DNA from: an uncultured Phocaeicola sp.
GTDB lineage: Bacteria; Bacteroidota; Bacteroidia; Bacteroidales; Bacteroidaceae
Reading direction: 5' to 3'
Assembly: GCA_948566455.1 (NCBI GenBank)
Contig: CAOYQO010000001.1
Coordinates: forward strand, 157,734-221,733
Length of the DNA stretch: 64,000 nucleotides
Part shown: positions 35,213-42,198 of the stretch, piece by piece
Position numbering within the stretch: position 1 is the stretch's first letter
How the letters are laid out: each line of letters starts with the position of its first letter
The notes under the pieces: model-generated
Databases searched by the model: none
What the model was told of the DNA's origin: nothing
The model's input: the letters and a program-made list of their open reading frames with translations, nothing else
Program-made: the position numbers and the translations under genes

Positions 35213-35251
35213 TGTAGATAAATTACGGATATGATAACCCCAATTACAGAT
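35213..35251 (-). promoter_or_regulatory. AraC-type operator-like site, copy B
   Basis: It has 33 of 39 positions identical to copy A. ATTAC lies at 35222-35226 and 35243-35247, again 21 bp apart. It lies between the divergent MFS operon and the first AraC gene and could act on both. Confidence 0.75.
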
Positions 35252-35278
35252 GCCTGATTTCTCAATTGAAATAATTTC

Positions 35279-35286
35279 TATCTTTG
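35279..35286 (+). promoter_or_regulatory. -7 box of the AraC pair
   Basis: TATCTTTG on the plus strand, 18-24 bp upstream of the ATGs at 35304 and 35310. Confidence 0.6.
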
Positions 35287-35303
35287 TTGCAGTTCAAATA
35301 CTT

Positions 35304-36218
35304 ATGAATATGGATAGAGTTATAAAATTAGATAATGTAGATCACTATAACAGTCTCTACGGATTGGAAACCCTGCATCCTCTGGTGAGTGTGGTGGATC
35401 TTACCAAAGCAACCAAATCAGTCAATCATATCCAAATGACTTATGGCTTTTATGCACTCTTTCTGAAAGGAGCTAAGAACTGTGATATCAAGTATGGTCG
35501 CCAGCATTATGACTATCAGGAAGGAACCATCGTTTGCTTTGCTCCCGGTCAGACTACCGGAGTAGAGATGCTGAATGATGTAGTGCAGCAAGAAGTGTAC
35601 GGTGTCCTCTTTCATCCTGACCTGATTCGCGGAACCTCCCTCGGAAAGACAATAAAGGATTATACTTTCTTCTCTTATTCAGTAAGCGAGGCTTTGCACC
35701 TGTCCGATCAGGAAAAAGAAACTGTGATGGATTGCCTGAAAAAGATCAGTATCGAGCTGGAGCATCCTATCGATAAGCATAGTAAAGCATTGATTGCTAT
35801 GAATATCGAGCTTCTGCTCAATTACTGTATGCGGTTCTATGAACGCCAGTTCATCACCCGGAGCGGCGCCAATAAAGACTCTCTTACCAAGTTTGAGCAA
35901 CTTCTGGATGAATATTTCAGAAGTAATCTTCCTGTGCAGGATGGCTTGCCGTCCGTGAAATACTTTGCGGATAAAATCTATCTCTCGCCCAATTATTTCG
36001 GTGACATGATTAAGAAAGAAACTGGTATGACACCTCAGGAGCATATTCAGATGAAAGTGATCGAACTGGCTAAAGAACATATCGTTGAAACGGACGAGAC
36101 AATCAGTGAAATTGCTTACACCTTGGGATTTCAATATCCGCAACATCTCAGCCGCCTGTTCAAAAAACGTGTCGGCTGTACGCCCAATGAATATAGACTG
36201 CAAAATGTACAGTTTTGA
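35304..36218 (+). CDS. AraC family transcription regulator (first of a paralogous pair)
   Basis: This protein of about 304 residues has an N-terminal cupin-like sensing domain (LHPLVSVVDLTKA; FAPGQTTGVEM; FHPDLIRGTSLG) and a C-terminal AraC HTH pair (LSPNYFGDMIKKETGMTPQEH; ISEIAYTLGFQYPQHLSRLF). It should activate the neighbouring operons at the ATTAC-containing sites A and B. The start is the ATG at 35304 or 35310 after the -7 box. The next AraC gene overlaps its stop by 4 bp and is a paralogue over the whole length. Confidence 0.87.
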   Translation: MNMDRVIKLDNVDHYNSLYGLETLHPLVSVVDLTKATKSVNHIQMTYGFYALFLKGAKNCDIKYGRQHYDYQEGTIVCFAPGQTTGVEMLNDVVQQEVYGVLFHPDLIRGTSLGKTIKDYTFFSYSVSEALHLSDQEKETVMDCLKKISIELEHPIDKHSKALIAMNIELLLNYCMRFYERQFITRSGANKDSLTKFEQLLDEYFRSNLPVQDGLPSVKYFADKIYLSPNYFGDMIKKETGMTPQEHIQMKVIELAKEHIVETDETISEIAYTLGFQYPQHLSRLFKKRVGCTPNEYRLQNVQF

Positions 36219-37111
36219 AAAAGGATATATTGAACATAGAGACTGTACACCAGTGCAATTGCTGTTTGGGAAATAAGACCTTACACCCGTTAGTGAGCGC
36301 CATTGACTTATCTAAAGCTAATGTGATGCAGCGTACTATCAAGTTCGATTTCTACACCATCTTACTGTTGGAATGCGAATGTGAAGATTTCATCTACGGG
36401 CGTAAGTATTACGACTATTCCAATGCAACAATGATTTTCCTGACTCCGGGACAATCCATCAATATCAACGAAGGAAAGGCATTTCCCCGAAAGGGCTGGT
36501 TGTTGGCTTTTCATCCCGACTTGCTTTGCAGCACTTCATTGGGGCGGAACATTAAGAATTACTCTTTCTTTTCTTATCATCTGAATGAAGCGTTGCACCT
36601 TTCCTTGCGCGAAAAGGATAAAGCAATTGAATGTATGTACAATATTGAGAAGGAACTGCAACATGCAATAGACTGTCATAGCAAGACCTTGATTTCAAGA
36701 TATATAGAACTCCTGTTGGATTATTGTTCCCGTTTCTATGACCGTCAGTTTATCACTCGGAATGAAGTCAATAAGGCGATATTGAACAAGATGGATATTG
36801 CGTTGGATGACTATATCCAGTCCGGACGATTGAAAAATGGTGTATTACCCTCTACAAAATACTGCGCAGATATACTTCATTTATCTTCCCGTTATTTCAG
36901 TGATTTATTGAAGTTTGAAACGGGGAAGAATCTGGATGAATACTTCCAGTTGAAAAGGCTGGAAGTCGCTAAAGAGATGCTATTAGGTAAAGGTTATACG
37001 GTAAGTTCGGTTGCTGAAAAATTGGGCTATCCAAGCGTACAATATTTCAGCAACCTGTTTAGAAAACTGGTAGGGATATCTCCCAGCGAATATAGATTGT
37101 CACAAAACTAA
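36215..37111 (+). CDS. AraC family transcription regulator (second of a paralogous pair)
   Basis: This 298-residue paralogue of the preceding regulator shares TLHPLVSAIDLSKA, FHPDLLCSTSLGRNIKNYSFFS and RFYDRQFITRNEVNK. The C-terminal HTH reads LSSRYFSDLLKFETGKNLDEY and VSSVAEKLGYPSVQYFSNLF. The start is a TTG overlapping the stop of the first gene (TTGA), so translation is probably coupled. Two paralogous regulators face two paralogous operators; which binds which, or whether they form mixed dimers, cannot be told. Confidence 0.85.
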   Translation: MKKDILNIETVHQCNCCLGNKTLHPLVSAIDLSKANVMQRTIKFDFYTILLLECECEDFIYGRKYYDYSNATMIFLTPGQSININEGKAFPRKGWLLAFHPDLLCSTSLGRNIKNYSFFSYHLNEALHLSLREKDKAIECMYNIEKELQHAIDCHSKTLISRYIELLLDYCSRFYDRQFITRNEVNKAILNKMDIALDDYIQSGRLKNGVLPSTKYCADILHLSSRYFSDLLKFETGKNLDEYFQLKRLEVAKEMLLGKGYTVSSVAEKLGYPSVQYFSNLFRKLVGISPSEYRLSQN

Positions 37112-37145
37112 TCAACTCAAATCATTAAAGTTAGTACGGATTCTG

Positions 37146-37153
37146 TAACTTTG
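37146..37153 (+). promoter_or_regulatory. -7 box and leader hairpin of the homocysteine methyltransferase-like gene
   Basis: TAACTTTG lies 48 bp upstream of the ATG at 37202. The leader holds a small perfect hairpin, AGGTAT-CAC-ATACCT, at 37161-37175. Confidence 0.6.
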
Positions 37154-37201
37154 CGGCAACAGGTATCACATACCTGCGAGTAATATATAAAACCGACTTG
37201 T

Positions 37202-38137
37202 ATGGATTTTGAAACTTGCATAGCCTCTCATTCTTCAGTTCTGATGGAAGGGGCATTGGGAGAACGATTGAAGCGTGAGTATGGCCTCACCATCAATGGC
37301 AGTGTAGCTATGGCTGATTTGATTTATAGTCAACAGGGGCGGGTGGCATTGGAAACTCTTTGGCGGGGCTACATGGGGATTGCTGGAAAATACAATCTAC
37401 CGTTTTTAGCTACCACTCCGACCAGACGAGCCAATAAGCAGCAAGTTATTCAGGCCGGATATGATGAGGCTATTATTGAGGATAATGTCAGGTTCCTCCG
37501 TAAGATAAAGGAAACATCAAATATTGAAATGTATATTGGCGGTCTGATGGGGTGTAAAGGAGATGCTTATACAGGTGTCGGTGCTCTAAATATTGAGGAA
37601 GCTTACGACTTTCATCATTGGCAGTCGCAACTATTTAAACTTGCGAAAGCAGATTTCCTGTATGCAGGAATTATGCCTGTGCTGACTGAAGCAGCGGGTA
37701 TGGCGAGGGCCATGTCCGATACCGGAATCCCCTATATCATTAGTTTTACCATCCAAAAAGACGGGAAACTTATTGATGGGCATACCATCGACTATGCTAT
37801 CCGGTTTATTGACGATAATGTATCTCGCAAACCGGCGTGCTATATGACAAACTGTGTACATCCCTGCATCGTCTATGAAGCTCTTGCACACAACTTCAAC
37901 CAAACCGATACTGTCCGAACACGGTTCATCGGTATTCAGGCCAACACTTCCGCATTGTCTTATAGTGAACTGGACGGTTCCGCTGATCTGCAATCTTCTT
38001 CTCCTGCCGACTTGGCTGAAGGTATGATGAAATTGAAATCAGAATATGATTTTAGGATATTTGGCGGCTGTTGCGGAACGGATGATACACATATGGAAGA
38101 AATCGCTAAGTCTATATCTTGCGGAGCATTGTCCTGA
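37202..38137 (+). CDS. Homocysteine S-methyltransferase family protein
   Basis: This 311-residue barrel has the Zn-binding Cys region TNCVHPCIVYEAL near residue 218 and the C-terminal GGCCGTDDTHMEEIA near 293, the classic Cys/Cys-Cys zinc site of Pfam S-methyl_trans enzymes. They transfer a methyl group from S-methylmethionine, betaine or a similar donor to homocysteine (or another thiol). The N-terminus (SSVLMEGALGERLKREYG) is typical. It has its own promoter. Together with the PatB-like lyase it suggests sulfur metabolism in this cluster; the donor is unknown. Confidence 0.86.
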   Translation: MDFETCIASHSSVLMEGALGERLKREYGLTINGSVAMADLIYSQQGRVALETLWRGYMGIAGKYNLPFLATTPTRRANKQQVIQAGYDEAIIEDNVRFLRKIKETSNIEMYIGGLMGCKGDAYTGVGALNIEEAYDFHHWQSQLFKLAKADFLYAGIMPVLTEAAGMARAMSDTGIPYIISFTIQKDGKLIDGHTIDYAIRFIDDNVSRKPACYMTNCVHPCIVYEALAHNFNQTDTVRTRFIGIQANTSALSYSELDGSADLQSSSPADLAEGMMKLKSEYDFRIFGGCCGTDDTHMEEIAKSISCGALS

Positions 38138-38208
38138 TGCTTTCGGTCTTTTCCGAAAAGAGTGAATTTGAATGAGTTAATTTTGACTATATCTTAAATT
38201 ATATTATT

Positions 38209-38739
38209 ATGCTTACTTGGTTCTTGAATTTACTTGGTTTTAAAAAAAAAAATATTGGTAAAGGTATTTCTGAAGATTATGAGCCTATTACTCAAGAGTT
38301 GATAGATGCAACTCCTGAAGATGAGCTATATACTAAAATTATGTGGAGCTTGCTTAGCGATGAAGTTTGGTTTAGCGATTCACAAAAGGCTTTCTCTCTT
38401 ATTTATGAATTGGATGGAGAAGTTTGTAACGGAGGATTTAATCAATACTATTTCAATCCGTCGGGTGAGGATCGGTATGAAGTTGAAAAGGCTTTGGAAT
38501 TGATTGGAGCTATTGACTTCTCCAGTCTTATGAGACGAGCTAATGCTTGTTACGAGACAATAAAACCAGAATTAGAAAAGTTTGATGACGGTACATCGGA
38601 AAATTTTAGTAAAAGTTATGAGGATAATCCTCTGACAGAATTTGATAATGAATATTATGAGTTGAATAATGGAGGCCGTCTTTTTGTATTGATGTCACAA
38701 TTTGTTAAGAAACATCCACAGGATTTTATTAGTAAGTAA
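38209..38739 (+). CDS. DMP19/DUF4375 family protein
   Basis: This 176-residue acidic protein carries the DUF4375 core LIYELDGEVCNGGFNQYYFN near residue 65 and YELNNGGRLFVLMSQFVKKH at the end. The family includes the DNA-mimic protein DMP19 of Neisseria, which titrates a repressor. Many members are found as lone orphans or near toxin loci. Its N-terminus (LTWFLNLLGFKKKN) is hydrophobic enough to touch a membrane. I cannot infer its target. Confidence 0.78.
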   Translation: MLTWFLNLLGFKKKNIGKGISEDYEPITQELIDATPEDELYTKIMWSLLSDEVWFSDSQKAFSLIYELDGEVCNGGFNQYYFNPSGEDRYEVEKALELIGAIDFSSLMRRANACYETIKPELEKFDDGTSENFSKSYEDNPLTEFDNEYYELNNGGRLFVLMSQFVKKHPQDFISK

Positions 38740-38802
38740 TTTAAAGCCTATCTAAAAGAGAATACTATAATACTTAAAAAATGAAAATTCATTCCTTTTT
38801 TG

Positions 38803-38810
38803 TATATTTG
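38803..38810 (+). promoter_or_regulatory. -7 box of the nitroreductase gene
   Basis: TATATTTG, 27 bp upstream of the ATG at 38838. Confidence 0.65.
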
Positions 38811-38837
38811 CCTCTTAACTTTTAAAATACCACAGTT

Positions 38838-39473
38838 ATGAGAAAAGTACAGCTATTGTTAGTTTGTTTAGTGCTTTCAGTGGCTGCTTCTGCTGCTGAT
38901 AAGGTAGTTAAGTTACCAAAGCCCAATTTGAATCGTGCCGGTACGGTAATGAAAGCATTGTCTGAGCGTCAGTCTACACGTGAATATGCTTCGAAAGCAT
39001 TGAGCCTTGCTGACTTGTCGGATTTATTGTGGGCTGCTAACGGAATCAATCGTCCGGAGTCTGGAAAGCGGACAGCTCCATCGGCTTTGAATAAGCAGGA
39101 TGTAGATGTATACGTGATATTACCCGAAGGGAGCTATGTGTACGATGCGAAAAATCATCAGTTAAATCTGGTTTCTGAAGGAGATCACCGCGATGCTGTT
39201 GCAGGTGGTCAGACTTTTGTAAAAGCGGCTCCGGCATCTTTGGTACTGGTCAGTGATGTTTCCCTCTTTGGCGATGCTCAGAAACCACAAAATCAGGTGG
39301 TTGGAGCTATAGATGTTGGTATCGTTTCGCAGAATATCTCTTTATTCTGTGCTAATGCCAAATTGGCTACAGTGCCGCGAGGTTCGATGGATGCCATTCA
39401 GTTGAAGAAAGTATTGAAACTGAAAGATAGTCAGATTCCTATGTTGAATCATCCTGTAGGATACTTTAAATAA
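38838..39473 (+). CDS. Exported nitroreductase/SagB-type flavin oxidoreductase
   Basis: This 211-residue protein has a clear signal peptide (MRKVQLLLVCLVLSVAASAA) and a nitroreductase fold. ALSERQSTREYASKALSLAD binds FMN phosphate, and LLWAANGINRPESGKRTAPS is the SagB/thcOx-like loop. Export is unusual for flavin enzymes of this fold but common in this Bacteroides branch. The reaction is unknown, probably reduction of nitro or quinone compounds in the periplasm. It is transcribed alone and closed by the hairpin at 39483. Confidence 0.82.
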   Translation: MRKVQLLLVCLVLSVAASAADKVVKLPKPNLNRAGTVMKALSERQSTREYASKALSLADLSDLLWAANGINRPESGKRTAPSALNKQDVDVYVILPEGSYVYDAKNHQLNLVSEGDHRDAVAGGQTFVKAAPASLVLVSDVSLFGDAQKPQNQVVGAIDVGIVSQNISLFCANAKLATVPRGSMDAIQLKKVLKLKDSQIPMLNHPVGYFK

Positions 39474-39482
39474 TGGAATAAA

Positions 39483-39526
39483 AAAACGGCCTACCTATGC
39501 TTAAGTACAGGTAGGCCATTTTAAAT
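39483..39526. terminator. Bidirectional terminator
   Basis: GGCCTACCT at 39488 and AGGTAGGCC at 39509 are perfect arms, with A runs on the left and T runs on the right. It separates the converging nitroreductase and OmpA genes. Confidence 0.88.
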
Positions 39527-39531
39527 TTTGT

Positions 39532-40662
39532 TTATTTGGCATCTTCAATAATAGAACAGATACTAACCCGGTTCCAGTCTGGTTCTGTGAACATGTCACC
39601 CACTCCCTGACCTTCGGCAGTAATACGTGACGGGTTGATTTTATACTTATTGACCAAGATTGTCTTTACGGCTTCGGCACGAGCTTTAGCTATTCTTGCA
39701 TTGACTTCGGCACTACCTTCCGGTGAAGCGTATCCCTTAATCACTACTGTTGTGTTTGCGTGTTTCTTCATGTAAGAAGCTACACGTTCCACATTTGGCA
39801 ACTGAGAGGCATCGACTGTAGATTTACCTTGTCTGAAAGTAACGATGGATTCCGGAATACGGCTGGTTTCCACTATTGTTTCAACAGGAACTACCCGGTT
39901 CTGTAAATTGTTGACTTCTTGTTGCAATGCGCTGATCTTCTGTGCGTCGACATTGATCTGACCGTTTTTCTCGTTCACTTGTGAGCGAAGATTATTGATA
40001 GAATTGTTCAGGTCGCTTATCTCGGCTGGATCATAGAGTTTAGCCAAGGTAAAGTGATGGCTTCCGTTGCTACCACCAAAGTGGTAAGCTACACCTGCTG
40101 TTAGTTCAAAGGCGGCATTGTTCACATTGAATCGGCTACGGTTGTAGTCGCCTTGCATATCATATACCAATGCCGGTTTGACTCCTATCGTCCAAGCTTT
40201 AGCTTCTCCGAGGTTGAAGTTGAAATTCATTCCGAAACGACTGGACCAGGAGTTCATATCTCCGGAACCATTCATATAGTAGTGCAGCCATCCTGCACCG
40301 GCTACGGCTTCTACTTCAAATATCCGGGGAGTACCTGTATAGCCTGCGAACAGGTTCATCAGGTTGACTTTACCCAATAAGCTAAGGTCTGAAGCATCAA
40401 AAGCTGTCTTACTGTTCGAGGTGTTTATATATCCCATGCCTTGAACTCCCAGTCCGAAAACGGGGGTCAGTTGCTTCGTAAACTCAATTCCCAAAGCCGG
40501 GCGAGCATTCTTGAAGAAAGCGCTGTGGCTTACAGGAGTTATAATACCGGTTTTTAGTTCTATAGACCAATTGTCTGTGAATTTGCTGCCTTGTACGGTA
40601 GTTTGGGCATTTGCAGTCAATGCTGCTAAAACAAATGCTGATAAAATAATTGATTTTTTCAT
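39532..40662 (-). CDS. OmpA family outer-membrane protein
   Basis: This 376-residue protein has a signal peptide MKKSIILSAFVLAALTANAQ and an N-terminal beta-barrel of about 200 residues. A coiled-coil linker (ISDLNNSINNLRSQVNEKN) follows, then a C-terminal peptidoglycan-binding OmpA domain (VVIKGYASPEGSAEVNARIA and VNKYKINPSRITAEGQG). It anchors the outer membrane to peptidoglycan and is likely abundant. A leader of more than 100 nt is possible, as no good -7 box is close to the ATG. Confidence 0.9.
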   Translation of the reverse strand: MKKSIILSAFVLAALTANAQTTVQGSKFTDNWSIELKTGIITPVSHSAFFKNARPALGIEFTKQLTPVFGLGVQGMGYINTSNSKTAFDASDLSLLGKVNLMNLFAGYTGTPRIFEVEAVAGAGWLHYYMNGSGDMNSWSSRFGMNFNFNLGEAKAWTIGVKPALVYDMQGDYNRSRFNVNNAAFELTAGVAYHFGGSNGSHHFTLAKLYDPAEISDLNNSINNLRSQVNEKNGQINVDAQKISALQQEVNNLQNRVVPVETIVETSRIPESIVTFRQGKSTVDASQLPNVERVASYMKKHANTTVVIKGYASPEGSAEVNARIAKARAEAVKTILVNKYKINPSRITAEGQGVGDMFTEPDWNRVSICSIIEDAK

Positions 40663-41027
40663 AATTGAAATGCATTAATAGTTGATACAATAAAATATAA
40701 TATGCCCTGAAGTAGTTTATTTGTTTGCTCTTTTCAGGAATAAAGCGGGAGGGTTAGGTTGCAGATTTCTTGTTTGCTTTGATCTTTGTTAAGTTTAAAG
40801 TTAGTTTAATCATATAATCTACTCTTTCTCGAATCCCGTTCATTAACATAACAGCAATTCTTTCTTTAAAAATTTAATTTTCTTCTTCATAATTCATTAT
40901 TTTAAATTCATAATTAAGGTTGCTGTGCATTTATAACAACATAATCTTTGAAACATGGTTCGATGTATGAAAGGATAATTAACAATAATTTAATGATTCA
41001 GGATGCTCAATAAAAAGTTGGTTCAGG
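40663..41027. other. Intergenic region upstream of the OmpA gene
   Basis: This is AT-rich, non-coding DNA. A minus-strand TAACTTTA at 40796-40803 is the best candidate -7 box for the OmpA gene and would give a leader of about 130 nt. Nothing else is recognisable before the repeat at 41028. Confidence 0.35.
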
Positions 41028-41143
41028 TTACTCTCACTACCCTCACTGCTAAAATATCTTATTGATAGTTAGGGTATTAAGTGTGGGTGAGAGTAAAAAT
41101 CCGGCGTGAGGGTAAACCGCTTACTCTCACGCCGGATTTTTAC
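41028..41143. repeat. Two overlapping hairpins (9-bp phased arm) and terminator of the HU-like gene
   Basis: The first hairpin joins 41028-41047 (TACTCTCAC then TACCCTCAC, 9 bp apart) with 41080-41096. The second, 41093-41143, has a stem of about 22 bp (GTAAAAATCCGGCGTGAG and its complement) and ends in T on the minus strand. That makes it a strong terminator 5 bp past the HU-like stop. The two share bases 41093-41096 and the same GTGAGAGTAA word, so they can compete. Confidence 0.85.
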
Positions 41144-41147
41144 ATTT

Positions 41148-41783
41148 TTACATCATAACTTCTTCTGTTATACCATAATACCCCACATTTGGCGCATATA
41201 TCGGTTGGTTCTGTAATCCGATGTTTTTTAGCTTTCCTTCCCCGCGTAAACGGCGGATATGCCCCATTGCAGTCGATTTCATCATGCCGCATACCCTTTG
41301 GAAATCACTTCTTGTCATCATGTGGTGCTGACTGAAGTAGACGGTCAGCCGGCGGTCTATTTCTTCGTCCGATAATTTGTTGGAGTGTCCATTGTGTTTT
41401 ATATTCTTCAGTTTCACATTTCCGATTTCACTCCTCAGATCCTGATCCGCCCGGAATTTGATGCCTTTCAGCCTTACTTTCGTATTCTTCCGTTTTGTAT
41501 CTTCTTTTATTTCTTCCGTGCAGGTCAGGGTAGGGTGGAAGTAACCGATACCATCCAGATGTACCTGCCTGCCCTCTGCCAGTTCTTCACCCATTGCATG
41601 AGACAGGGCGTCGAGCACGGCGGACACATCTGTTTCCGTCAGTGAACAACGTTCCTGGATTTTGCGTCGTAACCTGTCGGTTCCTGTTTTTCCATTCAGC
41701 GTGATGCGTGCATGAAGTTTCGTTTCTTCTTGTGGCTGGTTGGGAGCCACCGGGTTTTCGTACCATTCAAATAAGATTGCCAT
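41148..41783 (-). CDS. HU/IHF-like DNA-binding protein with C-terminal winged-helix-like part
   Basis: This 211-residue protein has an HU-like N-terminal half (LHARITLNGKTGTDRLRRKI; ALSHAMGEELAEGRQVHLDGIGYFHPTLT), of the Bacteroidetes HU-HIG type. The C-terminal half is basic, and its MTRSDFQRVCGMMKSTAMGH stretch, followed by IRRLRGEGKLKNIG, reads as a winged helix-turn-helix. It should bind DNA. Its predicted promoter lies at 41984-41991, so the long hairpin 41877-41972 is inside its 200-nt leader. It is divergent from the VirE-type gene, as often seen in Bacteroides genomes. Confidence 0.84.
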   Translation of the reverse strand: MAILFEWYENPVAPNQPQEETKLHARITLNGKTGTDRLRRKIQERCSLTETDVSAVLDALSHAMGEELAEGRQVHLDGIGYFHPTLTCTEEIKEDTKRKNTKVRLKGIKFRADQDLRSEIGNVKLKNIKHNGHSNKLSDEEIDRRLTVYFSQHHMMTRSDFQRVCGMMKSTAMGHIRRLRGEGKLKNIGLQNQPIYAPNVGYYGITEEVMM

Positions 41784-41876
41784 AGTTGCTTGTTTTAATT
41801 ATAAGGTATTAATTTGTTTTACATTAGGGACTATTCTGTTTCCTCCTAAGGAACATCCCGTTTACTCTTAGGTATG

Positions 41877-41972
41877 ATTGGATGTCAACCTTGGTTAACA
41901 GGTCTGTCAACGTTGGTTGATCGGCTTGTTAGCCAAGGTTGACAAGCCTGTTAACCAAGGTTAACACCCAAT
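41877..41972. repeat. Long inverted repeat of four 22-bp units in the HU-like gene leader
   Basis: Four units starting TGTCAAC, TGTCAAC, TGTTAGC and TGTTAAC begin at 41883, 41905, 41927 and 41949, exactly 22 bp apart. The first two are the inverted complement of the last two. Flanks ATTGG and CCAAT extend the stem. Stem length is about 45 bp with few mismatches. Confidence 0.9.
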
Positions 41973-41983
41973 AGGACTTACTA

Positions 41984-41991
41984 CAAAGATA
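41984..41991 (-). promoter_or_regulatory. -7 box of the HU-like gene
   Basis: TATCTTTG on the minus strand, 201 bp upstream of the ATG at 41783. No closer box is visible. Confidence 0.6.
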
Positions 41992-42137
41992 CAAAATAAG
42001 CGGGGAAAAGTCAAGTGATTCCCTGTTTATTTCTCAATTATTATTGAAGCTTTTGCTGTCAAATGGATGGGCTGAACTTTTTTGAAATAAATGCAGAATA
42101 ATATGCTCAAATACTTGACTTTCGCTTTTAGGAACAG

Positions 42138-42145
42138 TATCTTTG
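42138..42145 (+). promoter_or_regulatory. -7 box of the VirE-type gene
   Basis: TATCTTTG with TTGAC at 42116-42120 as possible -33 element. The ATG follows 53 bp downstream. Confidence 0.7.
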
Positions 42146-42198
42146 TAACTCCTTAAAGGAATTATACTATATAAATAAAATTCATAACAGATAATGAT

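Noticed and set aside
38142..38159. Second copy of the TTTCGG...CCGAAA hairpin seen at 10054
   Set aside because: Both are short stem-loops with only partial similarity in the loop; chance or general terminator-like use explains them.
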